From contig NZ_CP011868.1 of the NCBI RefSeq assembly GCF_001294645.1, forward strand, positions 5,518,001 through 5,582,000: a stretch of DNA of 64,000 bases, in the 5' to 3' direction. The translations under genes were made by a program, and so were the position numbers. This document shows, one piece after another, positions 38,991 to 50,496 of the stretch. Position 1 is the stretch's first letter. Each line of letters opens with the position of its first letter. The DNA is from Pseudonocardia sp. HH130629-09. Its GTDB lineage: Bacteria > Actinomycetota > Actinomycetes > Mycobacteriales > Pseudonocardiaceae. Below the pieces are notes generated by a model. The model was given only the letters and a program-made list of their open reading frames with translations, did no database searches and had not been told where the DNA came from.

Positions 38991-40264
38991 GATCCCGCAT
39001 CCCGGGGCGCGGCGGCCCGTGGGTTCCACGCCCCGCGGGCGACGGCGGGGACGAAGTCCGCGAACTCGTGCTCCAGCGAGACGGTGCGGCCCTGTTCGGC
39101 CGAGGCGTAGGCGGCCATCAGCAGGCGCACCACCTCCAGACCGTTGGTGAGCGACTCCGCGGGCTGCTCGCCGCGCAGGAACGCCGTCGCGAAGGTCGCG
39201 TTCTCCGCGGTGTAGCCGTAGCTCGCCGACTCGTCGGGGACGATCGGCATGAGGCCCTGCTCGGCGTTCTGCTTCTCCAGCAGGTCCTCGCCGCGGTCCT
39301 GCTCCAGCCTGCGGGACAGGAAGACCTTGGCCTCGGTGTCGAGGGTGTCGGCGGACATCGAGTACTCGGGGCCGAGCATCTCGAACGACAGCCGCAGCCC
39401 CGCGCCGACATAGCTCCACGAGGTGGTGGCCTCGACGACCACGGGCTCGCCGTCACCGTTGCGGAACTCGAAGACGGCGTGCGCGTAGTCCTCCGACGGC
39501 GTGCGCCGGTAGTCGGGGACGCCCGGGTACCGCTCCAGCAGCTCGGTGGCGTAGCGGGCGCGGCCCCACTTGAGGGAGGCGATCGAGGCCGACACCGAGA
39601 CCGGGGTGAGCCATGTCGCCGGGTCGGTCCCGGGCGGGGTGAGCAGGTAGCGGCCGGCCTCGACGGAGTGGCACATCATGTCGCTGAGGACGCCGCCCCC
39701 CTCCTGCTCGCCGTCCCAGAACCAGGTGCTGTGCGGGCCGGAGTGCTCCTCGGCCGCGCGTGCCAGGTAGGGCGACCCCGCTGCCGGGACCGCCCGGCCC
39801 CAGACCAGCGCGTGCGAGCGGACGATGGCCGGTGCGAACACCTGGTTCTCCAGGTAGCCGTGCAGCAGACCGGCGCCGGTCACGAGCGCCAGCACCTCGG
39901 CCGCCTCGGCCACCGTGCGCCCGAGCGGCTTCTCGATCGCGATCCCACGCAGCTGCGCCCGGCCCGCGCTCACCTCCCCGCAGATCGCGCGGACGACCTC
40001 GAGCCGGGCGTGGTTGGGCACCAGCACCCAGACCGCGTCGACCCGGGGGTCACGGACGAGTGCGGCGACGTCGTCGTAGGCGGTGACGGCGGACCCGACG
40101 CCGAGCCCCTCGGCCTCCCGGGCGAGCACCTCGGCCGAGGTGAGGCTGCGCGAGGCGGTGGCGACGACGTCGCCGTCGCGGACGCCCTGCCACGACCGGA
40201 CGTGGAAGCGGCCGATGAATCCGGCGCCGACGATGCCGACGCCCAGTGTCGTACGGGTGGCCAT
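38987..40264 (-). CDS. Gfo/Idh/MocA-family oxidoreductase of the sugar-oxidation locus
   Basis: The protein of 425 residues starts MATRTTLGVGIVGAGFIGRF (Rossmann GxGxIG), with VDAVWVLVPNHARLEVVRAI, GIAIEKPLGRTVAEAAEVLA (EKP motif) and GGVLSDMMCHSVEAGRYLL, the D-x-x-x-H site of the family. It lies third in a minus-strand operon after the TIM-barrel and GMC genes (33 bp after the GMC stop). In such sets a Gfo enzyme often oxidises or reduces a sugar or 3-keto-sugar with NAD(P). At 425 residues it is longer than usual, in line with glycoside-acting members. Confidence 0.88.
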   Translation of the reverse strand: MATRTTLGVGIVGAGFIGRFHVRSWQGVRDGDVVATASRSLTSAEVLAREAEGLGVGSAVTAYDDVAALVRDPRVDAVWVLVPNHARLEVVRAICGEVSAGRAQLRGIAIEKPLGRTVAEAAEVLALVTGAGLLHGYLENQVFAPAIVRSHALVWGRAVPAAGSPYLARAAEEHSGPHSTWFWDGEQEGGGVLSDMMCHSVEAGRYLLTPPGTDPATWLTPVSVSASIASLKWGRARYATELLERYPGVPDYRRTPSEDYAHAVFEFRNGDGEPVVVEATTSWSYVGAGLRLSFEMLGPEYSMSADTLDTEAKVFLSRRLEQDRGEDLLEKQNAEQGLMPIVPDESASYGYTAENATFATAFLRGEQPAESLTNGLEVVRLLMAAYASAEQGRTVSLEHEFADFVPAVARGAWNPRAAAPRDAGS

Positions 40265-40296
40265 GACGTGCTCCTTCGTGGTTCGGGGTCGCCGGT

Positions 40297-41870
40297 CTAC
40301 GCCGTGGCCGCGGGGGTGGCGCTGCGGGTCGAGGTCAGGCTCCGGACGATCGCGGTCGCGGCCCGCCACGCCAGCGCCACCGTCGTCAGCGTCGGGTTGG
40401 ACGCGGTCGAGGTGGGGATGACGCCGTTGCCGCCGACGTGGAGGTTGTCGACGCCCCAGACCCGCAGCCACGGGTCGCAGACCGAGGAGCCGTCGTCGGT
40501 CTCGCCCATCCGGACGGTCCCCTGGTAGTGCAGTGAGGACCCGCCAGCGGCGAGTGCCGGGGGTTCGTGCAGCGTGCCGATCCGGCGCGCTGCGCGGACC
40601 GAGTTGCTCGTCATCTGCTCGATCGTCGCCCGGTCGCGGTCGGTGTGGGAGTAGCGGATCCGCATCCGCGGCATGCCGTAGAAGTCGGTCTCGGTGTCGC
40701 TGAACTCGACGGCGTCGGTGGAGCGGAGGTCCTTCGCCCCGTACCAGGCCAGGACCGCGAGCCGGGCGGAGGCGTCGCCGTCGTCGAGCGGGTCGCCGCC
40801 GCCCAGGCTCATCCGGTAGGCGGAGTTCGCGAGCAGCATCACCCCGCCCTGCATGGGGCGGGCGTCGGAGAACGGCGTCAGTACCGGGCGGACGTTGCGG
40901 GGCTCGGGTGGGAACAGCGCCGGGTTGAACTCGTCGGCCAGGGACACGAACGAGGTCACCTGGAAGTGCTCGTTGAGGTACCGCCCGAGGGCGGCCGGGC
41001 GGATGCCCGAGGCGTACAGGACCTGCGGCGTGCGCAACCCGTCGGCACACACGACGACGTGCCGGGCGCGCACCTCGTAGCTCCGTCCCGACCGTCGGTC
41101 CTCCAGCACCGCGCCCACCGCGGTGCCGTTCTCCACGATCACCCGCCGAGCCAGGGTCTCGGTCCGCAGCTCGAAGCCGGGCACCGTGGCCTCGAGGTCG
41201 CCCAGGATGCCGCCGGTCCCGCTGAACCGCAGCGTGTCGCCCTCCCAGTGGGTGGCGGTCGGCATGAACCCGGTCGGGGTCAGCCCCGGCCCGTCGAACT
41301 CGTCGGCCAGCGCCGACCGGACCGCTTCGGGCAGCCCGTGGCCCGGCGTCGGCGGGGTCATGGTGCCCAGCAGCCGCTCGGCGTGGTCGAGGGCGGCGTC
41401 CATCTCGGCGGCGGGCACGAACGGGATGCGTTCGGACTGCTGCGGGCGGGGGCTCGAGGTGCCCCAGTGGATCCCCATCCCCCGACCCCGCTGGCCATGC
41501 TGGCCGCGGGCAGCCCGACCTCGCCCGGGGCGGGGGCCGGCCGCGGGTCGGCGAAGAACAGGCCCGGCAGGATGGTGTGCCGGAACTCCAGGCTGGGGTC
41601 GATGCCGTCGGCGACGTCGGACAGCGCGGCCGCCCGCTCGACGCCGCTGTCCGGGCCCTGGGTGAGCAGCTGGGCCGCGGCCCGGTCGTCGTCCGACATG
41701 TTCTGGGTGTGGTCGCCGCGGACCCCGGGGACGGCCGGTCCGACCTCGACCATCAGGATCCGAGCCGTGGGGACGGCGTCCCCGATGGTCCGGGCGTAGG
41801 TGGAGCCGGCAGGGCCGCTCCCGATCACGAGCACGTCGACTCGGGGGGCGTCGGCGTCGATGGAGGTCAT
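40297..41870 (-). pseudogene. GMC oxidoreductase, pyranose-oxidase / glycoside 3-oxidase type, with a one-base frameshift
   Basis: From ATG 41870 the frame has the FAD motif VDVLVIGSGPAGSTYARTIG and HTILPGLFFADPRPAPAPGE. At a run of five Gs near 41480 it goes off; one base more gives GVGGMGIHWGTSSPRPQQSE, then VVVCADGLRTPQVLYASGIR and the C-terminal active-site region SSLHYQGTVRMGETDDGSSV with VGGNGVIPTSTASNPTLTTV. The HYQG His and the ASNPT Asn match the catalytic pair of pyranose 2-oxidase. Actinobacterial relatives oxidise C-3 of glycosides. The total is one base short of a multiple of three, and the break is in a homopolymer, so it may be a read error. Confidence 0.88.
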
Positions 41871-41910
41871 CTCGGTCCTCTGCGAGGTCGGTGGGGTGGG
41901 CCGGTGCGGG

Positions 41911-42843
41911 TCAGCGGGTGGTGGCGAACGCCGCGGCGGTCAGGTCGAGCACCCGCCGGGTCCTGGCCCACGGGTCGCCGCCGGTGCCCTCGTACTCGAC
42001 CGTCAACGAGCCCCGGTAGTCGTGCCGGGCGAGGATCGCGAACGCCCGCGGGAGGTCGACGAGCCCGACGGTCCCGTCGTCGTCGACGTCGTGGGCTTTG
42101 ACCTGGACGAGCTCGGCGCGCGCGGCGAGCGCGTCGATGCCCCGGTAGACGGGCTCGAGCGCGGCGCTGCCGCGCGGCGGCAGCGGTGGGCCGTCCGGAT
42201 CGTCGGTGAGCACCGCCGCCATCGGGACCGTGATCGCGTCGAAGTTGCCCAGGTCCAGCAGCAGGCCGAGGTTCTGCTCCCCGACGGCGTCCAGCAGCCG
42301 GTTCATCCAGACGGCATTGCTGGACGGCCCGCCGTGGTTCTCCACGAGCAGTCGCACGCCCTGCTCGCGGGCGTGGGCGCCGAGTACGGACAGCGCGTCG
42401 ACCAGGTGCTCCGGCGGGGTGATCCCGTGGTTCGGGCTCAGCGGCGAGCCGGGGTTCACCCGGACGAAGGTCGAGCCCAGTGCCGCGCACCGGTCGATCC
42501 AGGTCGTCAGGCCCGCGACGTCGTCGGCACGCCGGACGGGGTCCTCGGTGAGCAGGTCGCCGACGTCGACGGCCACGTTGAGCAGCCGCGTGCCGGCGGC
42601 CGCCGCCTCCGCGGCGAACCGGTCGAGCCGGGGGTCCTCCGGGCCGGTGAACTGGAACGCCACCGTCTCCACCCCCGCGACGCCGAACCGGTCGGCCGCC
42701 AGACGGGGGAACTCGGCGATGTCGAACAGCGCCGGGAAGTCGGTGCTGAACCGGATCTCGCGTCCGTCGGGAGCGACGACGGTGAGGTCGATCGGTCCGA
42801 GCTGCTCACGCAGGCTGAAGGACGACACGGACAGGATGCTCAT
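41911..42843 (-). CDS. Sugar-phosphate-isomerase/epimerase-like TIM-barrel enzyme
   Basis: The 310-residue protein MSILSVSSFSLREQLGPIDL shows the xylose-isomerase-type AP_endonuc_2 barrel with four metal ligands in order: Glu in VRLLVENHGGPSSNAVW, Asp in LGLLLDLGNFDAI, His in ELVQVKAHDVDDDG and Glu in GSLTVEYEGTGGDP. It is the first gene of the operon that includes the GMC oxidase. Related barrels isomerise 3-keto-sugars, epimerise keto-sugars, or cleave C-glycosides after 3-oxidation. No small beta-sandwich partner subunit is encoded nearby. RBS GAGAGGAAA precedes ATG 42843. Confidence 0.86.
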   Translation of the reverse strand: MSILSVSSFSLREQLGPIDLTVVAPDGREIRFSTDFPALFDIAEFPRLAADRFGVAGVETVAFQFTGPEDPRLDRFAAEAAAAGTRLLNVAVDVGDLLTEDPVRRADDVAGLTTWIDRCAALGSTFVRVNPGSPLSPNHGITPPEHLVDALSVLGAHAREQGVRLLVENHGGPSSNAVWMNRLLDAVGEQNLGLLLDLGNFDAITVPMAAVLTDDPDGPPLPPRGSAALEPVYRGIDALAARAELVQVKAHDVDDDGTVGLVDLPRAFAILARHDYRGSLTVEYEGTGGDPWARTRRVLDLTAAAFATTR

Positions 42844-42937
42844 CGGGTTTCCTCTCGTAGGGGCCCGTCATGCCGGGTCCGCTCGCTGCAGGCGAGTCCC
42901 CCGTGCAGAACCGAGTTATGAGTAGTGATCCCTGATT

Positions 42938-42981
42938 GGTAGTCACTACCATATTGTGGTGACACCTTGTCGGGTGTCAAG
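42938..42981. promoter_or_regulatory. Divergent promoter region with two palindromes (TetR / sugar operon)
   Basis: A perfect palindrome GGTAGTCACTACC lies at 42938-42950. A second inverted repeat TGACACC-N6-GGTGTCA lies at 42960-42979. On the minus strand TTGACA (42975-42980) and an AT-rich CAATAT about 18 bases later form a likely promoter for the sugar operon, overlapped by the second repeat. The TetR gene starts 37 bases to the right. Both repeats could bind the TetR protein. Confidence 0.65.
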
Positions 42982-43015
42982 TCCGATCGGGAGTCGGGCC
43001 GGGTACGATCGCGCC

Positions 43016-43657
43016 ATGGGTCTGCGGGAGATCAAGGCGGCGCGCGCCCGGCAGCGGATGATCGACGTCGCAGTGGAGCTGTTCCTCGAACAGGGCTACG
43101 ACGACACGACGATGGAACAGATCGCCGAGCGTGCCGAGGTCGGCACCACGACGCTCTACCGGTACTTCCCGACCAAGGACCTGCTGCTGCTCGACCGGGT
43201 CGTGCGCGGCATGGACCTCGGGGAGCGCCTGCGGGAACGGCCCCCCGGCGAGCCGGTCGGTGAGGCGTTGACCGCGGTGCTCCGCGCGGCCGCGGCCGAC
43301 TTCGACGCCCCGGACCTGCGCATACCCGAGATCCGGCAGCTGGTGGACATGGCCCCGGTTCCCCGGGCGCGGCTCTGGGACTTCCAGCTGAGCGGGCGGA
43401 CACAGCTGGAGGCCGCCCTGGCGACCCGGATGGGGCGTCCCGCGAGCGACCTCTCGGTGCGGCTCACGGCGGCGTTCGCGCTGGAGGTGCTCATCATCAG
43501 CGAAGATCTGCGCCGGTCGCGCGGCTACGCGCCGTCCGCCTCGGAATCGCTCGAAGAGGTGCTCGCCGGCCTCGCCGGAACCGAGATCGTGCTGCCCGCC
43601 ATCCCGTCCACGGTCAGGCCGGCGACCGCGGGGAGCTCGCCTGACAGCACCGGGTGA
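43016..43657 (+). CDS. TetR-family transcriptional regulator
   Basis: The 213-residue protein MGLREIKAARARQRMIDVAV has the TetR helix-turn-helix DDTTMEQIAERAEVGTTTLY then RYFPTKDLLLLDRV and an all-helical ligand domain. ATG 43016 gives the normal short N-tail; the frame is open further upstream but runs into the control region. Its position, divergent from the glycoside-oxidation operon with palindromes between them, makes that operon its probable target, released by a sugar or glycoside intermediate. Confidence 0.9.
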   Translation: MGLREIKAARARQRMIDVAVELFLEQGYDDTTMEQIAERAEVGTTTLYRYFPTKDLLLLDRVVRGMDLGERLRERPPGEPVGEALTAVLRAAAADFDAPDLRIPEIRQLVDMAPVPRARLWDFQLSGRTQLEAALATRMGRPASDLSVRLTAAFALEVLIISEDLRRSRGYAPSASESLEEVLAGLAGTEIVLPAIPSTVRPATAGSSPDSTG

Positions 43658-43755
43658 GCTGCTCGGTCTGGGCGGGACGGACCCCGACCGCCCCCGCCGC
43701 CCGACCCACCTGCCGCCACCGGGTCGACCACGCTCCGGGTGTCCATCCCCGGCCG

Positions 43756-45624
43756 TCACGCCTGGACGGCCGATGCCGGCGCCGCACCGGCCCACAGCTC
43801 GGCGTAGCGCCCGCCCCGGGCCAGCAGCGCGGTGTGGTCCCCGCGCTCGACGATCCGGCCCCGTTCGAGCACGAGGATCTCGTCGGCGTCGCGGACGGTG
43901 GACAGCCGGTGCGCGATGACGAGCGCGGTCCGCCCGTCCAGCGCCTCGGCCAGCGCCGCCTGCACCGCGGCCTCCGACGTCGTGTCCAGGCTCGCCGTGG
44001 CCTCGTCCAGCACCACGATCCGCGGTCGTGCCAGCAGCACCCGGGCGATCGTCATCCGCTGGCGTTCCCCGCCGGAGAGCCGGTACCCCCGCTCCCCGAC
44101 GACGGTCGCGAGCCCGTCCGGCAGCGACGCGACCAGGCCGTCGAGCCGGGCCCGGCGCAGCGCGGCCCACAGCTCGGTGTCCGTCGCCTCCGGCGCCCCG
44201 ATCCGCAGGTTCGCCGCGACCGTGTCGTGCAGCAGGTGCCCGTCCTGGGTCACGAACCCGACCGCGCGGTGCACCGACGCCGCGGTCAGCTCCCGCACGT
44301 CGACACCGCCGATCCGGACCGCCCCGGAGGTGACGTCGTAGAGCCGGGCGAGCAGCTGGGCGACGGTGGACTTCCCGGCCCCCGACGAACCGACGACCGC
44401 CACCATCGCCCCGGGTGTCGCGGTGAACGACACGTCGTGCAGCACCTGCTCACCGCCGCGGGTGTCGAGCGTCGCGACCTCCTCCAGCGACGCCAGCGAC
44501 ACCTGGTCGGCGGTCGGGTAGGCGAACGACACCCGGTCGAACTCGACGCCGACCGGCCCGTCGGCCACCGGGCGCGCGCCCGGCGCGTCGGTGATCATCG
44601 GCTCCAGGTCGAGGACCTCGAGCACCCGCTCGAAGCTCACGAGCACCGTCATGATCTCCATCCGGGCCCCGGCCAGCGCGGTCAGCGGCTGGTAGAGCCG
44701 GGTCAGCAGCAGCGCGAGTGCCACGACGTTCCCCGCGGACAGCGCCCCGGCCAGCGCGAACCCGCCCCCGACGCCGTAGACGACGGCGACGGCCAGCGAC
44801 GACGCGAGCGTCAGCGCCGTCACGAACGTCCACTGCAGCATCGCCGAGCGCACCCCGATCGCGCGGACCCGGTCGGCCCGCTCGGCGAACTCCGCGGACT
44901 CCTGCTCCGGGCGGCCGAACAACGTGATCAGGGTGGCGCCGGGCGCGGAGAACCGCTCGGTCATCCGGGTGCTCATCGCCGCGTTGTGGTCCGCGGCCGC
45001 CCGCTCCAGCGCGGCCAGCCGCCGTCCCATCAGCCGGGCCGGGACCAGGAACGCCGGCAGCAGCAGCGTCACCAGCAGGGTCACCGGCCAGGAGATCACC
45101 AGCATCGCGGCGAGCGTCAGCGCCAGCACGACGACGTTGGACACCACCCCGGCGAGGGTGTCGGAGAACGCCCGCTGCGCCCCGAGCACGTCGGAGTTCA
45201 GCCGGGACACCAGGGCGCCGGTGCGGGTGCGGGTGAAGAACGCGACCGGCATCCGCTGCACGTGGTCGAACACGGTGGTCCGCAGCTGGTGGATCAGGCT
45301 CTCGCCGAGGTTCGCCGAGTACCAGCGGGTCAGCATCGACAGCGCCGCCTCGACCAGTGCGACGGCCGCCATCAGACCGGCCAGCAGCGCGAGCACCGAC
45401 AGCGGCTCGCCGCGGGTCACCGCGTCGGTGGCCCGCCCGGCGAGCAGCGGCACCGCCACCGTCAGTACGGCGGCGGCGGTGCTCACGGCGAGGAACGCCG
45501 CGATCCGCCGTCGGTGCGGCCGGGCGAAGTCCAGGATCCGGCGGGCCGTCTCCCCCGCAGGGCGGGTGCGCCTGCCGGGTTCGGTGCTCGCGGTGCGCAG
45601 GGCCGTCCAGGTGCTCGCGTCCAT
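43756..45624 (-). CDS. ABC transporter, fused permease and ATPase (exporter type)
   Basis: The protein of 622 residues has a six-helix type-1 exporter membrane domain (about residues 25-330; LAVSTAAAVLTVAVPLLAGR early) and a nucleotide-binding domain with Walker A VVGSSGAGKSTVAQLL, Q-loop FVTQDGHLLHDTVAANL, signature YRLSGGERQRMTIARVL, Walker B RIVVLDEATASLD and switch His in VIAHRLS. It works as a homodimer or with another half-transporter to expel drugs, lipids or peptides. It is followed, 49 bp upstream in the chromosome, by an MFS drug exporter on the same strand. Confidence 0.93.
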   Translation of the reverse strand: MDASTWTALRTASTEPGRRTRPAGETARRILDFARPHRRRIAAFLAVSTAAAVLTVAVPLLAGRATDAVTRGEPLSVLALLAGLMAAVALVEAALSMLTRWYSANLGESLIHQLRTTVFDHVQRMPVAFFTRTRTGALVSRLNSDVLGAQRAFSDTLAGVVSNVVVLALTLAAMLVISWPVTLLVTLLLPAFLVPARLMGRRLAALERAAADHNAAMSTRMTERFSAPGATLITLFGRPEQESAEFAERADRVRAIGVRSAMLQWTFVTALTLASSLAVAVVYGVGGGFALAGALSAGNVVALALLLTRLYQPLTALAGARMEIMTVLVSFERVLEVLDLEPMITDAPGARPVADGPVGVEFDRVSFAYPTADQVSLASLEEVATLDTRGGEQVLHDVSFTATPGAMVAVVGSSGAGKSTVAQLLARLYDVTSGAVRIGGVDVRELTAASVHRAVGFVTQDGHLLHDTVAANLRIGAPEATDTELWAALRRARLDGLVASLPDGLATVVGERGYRLSGGERQRMTIARVLLARPRIVVLDEATASLDTTSEAAVQAALAEALDGRTALVIAHRLSTVRDADEILVLERGRIVERGDHTALLARGGRYAELWAGAAPASAVQA

Positions 45625-45673
45625 GGTGCGGGACGCTATGAACTGAAGCTGGATTCAGGTCAAGGGTCGGCCG

Positions 45674-46909
45674 TCAGGCGGTCGCGAGCTCGGGCTCCTC
45701 GTTCAGGTCCGGCAGCGTCCACGGCCGCGCGACGCCGACCAGTGCGATCCCGGCGAGCGCGATCGCACCGAACATCGCGGTGCCCATCGCGGCCGCGTCG
45801 TTCCCGAGCAGCCCGACGACCGGGGACGTCGCCGCGCCGATCCCGAACTGCAGCGACCCCAGCAGCGCCGACGCCGTCCCGGCGGACTCGCCGTGCCGGG
45901 CCAGCGCCAGCGCGGGCGCGTTCGGCAGGACGAAGCCGCAGGCCAGCAGCAGTGCCCACACGCCGGCGAGCACGGCGGGCAGCCCGCCGGTGCCGGTCGC
46001 GGTGAGCACGGCCAGCACGAGCCCGACGAGCACCCCGGCGGCGACGGCGGTCGACATCACCCGGCGGGGCTCGACCCGGCGCAGCAGCACCGGGTTGAGC
46101 TGGGTGCCGACGACCAGCCAGATCGCGCCGGCGCCGAAGGCGATGCCGAACGTCTGCTGGTCCATCCCGAACTGCTGCTGGTAGACGTACGCGGCGCCGG
46201 AGACGTAGCTGAACAGCGCGCCCATCGCGAGCCCGGCGACGAGCACCAGCCCGACGAAGGTCCGATCGCGCAGCAACCCGCCGTAGGTCCGCAGCGTGGG
46301 GCCGAACCGGGCGGACCGCCGTCGTCGAGGGGGCAGGGTCTCGGGCAGCCCGGACGTCACCACGACCAGCATGACCAGGCCGTAGCCGGCCAGGAACAGG
46401 AAGACCCCGCGCCAGGAGACCCAGTTGAGCAGGGCGGCGCCGAGGGTCGGTGCGAGCACCGGGAAGGCGCCCATCACCAGGATCAGCCGCGAGAGCATGG
46501 TCGCCGCGGCCCGGCCGGTGAACAGGTCGCGCACCACGGCGAGGCCGATCACCGCGCCTGCCGAGGCGCCGACGCCCTGCAGGACACGCAGCACCGCCAG
46601 CACCTCGATGCTCGGGGCGAGGGCGACCAGCGCCGAGGCCAGCACGTGCACGGCGGTGCCGGCGAGCAGGAGCCTGCGCCGGCCGTAGGCGTCGGACAGC
46701 GGGCCGATCACCAGCTGGCCGAGCGCCAGACCGGCGAGCGTGCCGGTCAGCGTCAGCTGCACGACCGGCTCGGACGCGACGAGGTCGCGCCCGACGTCGG
46801 GCAGTGCTGGCAGGTAGGTGTCGATCGTGAGCGGGCCGAGTGCGATCAACGCACCCAGGATCAGCGCGATCCGTAACCGGCTCGGCGCCGTGACTGCGGT
46901 CGTGGTCAC
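45674..46909 (-). CDS. Bcr/CflA-type MFS drug exporter
   Basis: The 411-residue protein has 12 membrane helices and the DHA1 signatures ALGPLTIDTYLPALPDVGRD, LAGLALGQLVIGPLSDAYGR, and ASAGAVIGLAVVRDLFTGRA (motif C-like). This pattern is typical of Bcr/CflA transporters, which expel bicyclomycin, chloramphenicol or similar. The start is GTG 46909. It precedes the ABC exporter on the same strand, so they may be co-expressed. Confidence 0.92.
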   Translation of the reverse strand: MTTTAVTAPSRLRIALILGALIALGPLTIDTYLPALPDVGRDLVASEPVVQLTLTGTLAGLALGQLVIGPLSDAYGRRRLLLAGTAVHVLASALVALAPSIEVLAVLRVLQGVGASAGAVIGLAVVRDLFTGRAAATMLSRLILVMGAFPVLAPTLGAALLNWVSWRGVFLFLAGYGLVMLVVVTSGLPETLPPRRRRSARFGPTLRTYGGLLRDRTFVGLVLVAGLAMGALFSYVSGAAYVYQQQFGMDQQTFGIAFGAGAIWLVVGTQLNPVLLRRVEPRRVMSTAVAAGVLVGLVLAVLTATGTGGLPAVLAGVWALLLACGFVLPNAPALALARHGESAGTASALLGSLQFGIGAATSPVVGLLGNDAAAMGTAMFGAIALAGIALVGVARPWTLPDLNEEPELATA

Positions 46910-47010
46910 CGGTGTGTCCCCCCTCGTGTGGCCGCACGGTGCAACCTCACGAGGGGTGACGCCGATTCCGCCCGGGGGCCACCGGGCAGGTGAGCGCGCT
47001 CACACGTCGA

Positions 47011-49338
<2,328 letters not shown>

Positions 49339-49458
49339 CTCATCTGGAACACAACGACGGCGGAACGGGCCAGATTACCCACGGAGGCGGGGCAGGGAAA
49401 CGATGCTGCCCCGCCGTGGGACGTGACGACCAGCCGGTCCGCGGATGCGTGGAAAAGG

Positions 49459-49941
49459 TCAGGGCCGCCCCGCGGCCGCGGCGCGGCGGTGGCTCCCCGC
49501 CACCTGCCGGGTGGCGACGCTGATCCGGTTCCAGGCGTTGATGGTCGCGACGGAGACGACCAGCTGGGTCAGGGCCTTCTCGTCGAAGACGGCGGCGGCC
49601 TCGTCCCACACCGGGTCCGGCACGGCGTCGGGGCGGTCGGCGAGCCGGGTGAGCTCCTCGGTCAGGGCGAGCGCGGCGCGCTCGGCCCTGCTGAACCACG
49701 GGGCCTCCCGCCAGGCGGCGACGGAGAGCAGGCGCTCCACGCTCTCCCCGGCGTCGAGCGCGTCGTGGGAGTGCATGTCCACGCAGAACCCGCAGCCGTT
49801 GACCTGCGAGGCGCGCAGCCGCACGAGCTCCTGCAGGGCGCGGGGGAGGACGGTGTCGTCGCGGGTGGAGGACTCCAGCGCGAGCAGCGCGCGGTAGCCG
49901 TCCGGGACGTGGCGGTAGGGCCGGGTGATGCGCGGTTCCAT
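49459..49941 (-). CDS. Carboxymuconolactone decarboxylase / AhpD-like protein
   Basis: The protein of 160 residues from ATG 49941 (GGAGGAG 6 bases upstream) has ELVRLRASQVNGCGFCVDMH with the AhpD-type CxxC and the following His of the proton relay (SHDALDAG), then LTEELTRLADRPDAVPDPVW. It fits the alkylhydroperoxidase AhpD-core subgroup and would reduce peroxides with thiol partners. A GTG at 49986 overlapping the Rrf2 stop is an alternative start but adds unlike sequence. It forms an operon with the Rrf2 regulator. Confidence 0.88.
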   Translation of the reverse strand: MEPRITRPYRHVPDGYRALLALESSTRDDTVLPRALQELVRLRASQVNGCGFCVDMHSHDALDAGESVERLLSVAAWREAPWFSRAERAALALTEELTRLADRPDAVPDPVWDEAAAVFDEKALTQLVVSVATINAWNRISVATRQVAGSHRRAAAAGRP

Positions 49942-49982
49942 GAGGGTCTCCTCCGGGTGGGTGGTGGCCGTGGCCGGTGCGG

Positions 49983-50453
49983 TCACGGTGCGAGCGCGGC
50001 CCGGACACGCTGCGGCGCCTCCGGGGCGGTGCGGACGACGTCCGCGGCGACGTCGGCGAGCGAGCGGCCGGCCAGCTCCCGGCGCCAGGCCAGCTCGGCC
50101 GAGCGCATGGACAGCGAGATCGCGCAGCGGCCGGAGTAGTCGAGCGACGGGTCGCCGCCCGGTGCCGCTCCGAGGATCGAGGTGCAGCGGAACGCGTCCT
50201 CCGGTCCCTCGACCGCGACGACGACGTCGAGCAGCGACACCTGCTCCGTCGGTCGGGCGAGCCGGAAGCCGCCGCGCGGGCCCGGGACGGACTCGCAGAT
50301 CCCGGCCCGGACCAGCGTCTGCAGCTGCTTGTTCAGGTACGCGGCCGGCAGGTCGTAGAACCCGGCGAGCCGGGCGCCGGGCACCGCGTCACCGACCCAG
50401 GCCAGGTTCAGGCAGCAGTGCAGTGCCCATTCGACGCCCTGTCCCATCCGCAT
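49983..50453 (-). CDS. Rrf2-family transcriptional regulator
   Basis: The 156-residue protein MRMGQGVEWALHCCLNLAWV reads GVEWALHCCLNLAWVGDAVP, ARLAGFYDLPAAYLNKQLQT and GPRGGFRLARPTEQVSLLDV, the winged-helix Rrf2 layout. Its late cysteines are in AFRCTSILG and RCAISLS, plus CC in the first helix; the usual triplet spacing is not clear, so cluster binding is uncertain. It is the first gene of the operon with the AhpD-like protein and probably controls it in response to oxidative or nitrosative stress. Confidence 0.9.
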   Translation of the reverse strand: MRMGQGVEWALHCCLNLAWVGDAVPGARLAGFYDLPAAYLNKQLQTLVRAGICESVPGPRGGFRLARPTEQVSLLDVVVAVEGPEDAFRCTSILGAAPGGDPSLDYSGRCAISLSMRSAELAWRRELAGRSLADVAADVVRTAPEAPQRVRAALAP

Positions 50454-50462
50454 GATCTGGAC

Positions 50463-50496
50463 ACTACATATCCTGGATATGAGATGTCCAGGAATT
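50463..50496. promoter_or_regulatory. Palindromic operator before the Rrf2 gene
   Basis: ATATCCTGGATAT at 50468-50480 is a perfect 13-bp palindrome. A wider inverted pair TCCTGG (50471-50476) / CCAGGA (50488-50493) overlaps it. The block starts 10-15 bases from the Rrf2 start and is AT-rich in a GC-rich region. It fits an Rrf2-dimer site and lies over the likely minus-strand promoter. Confidence 0.65.
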
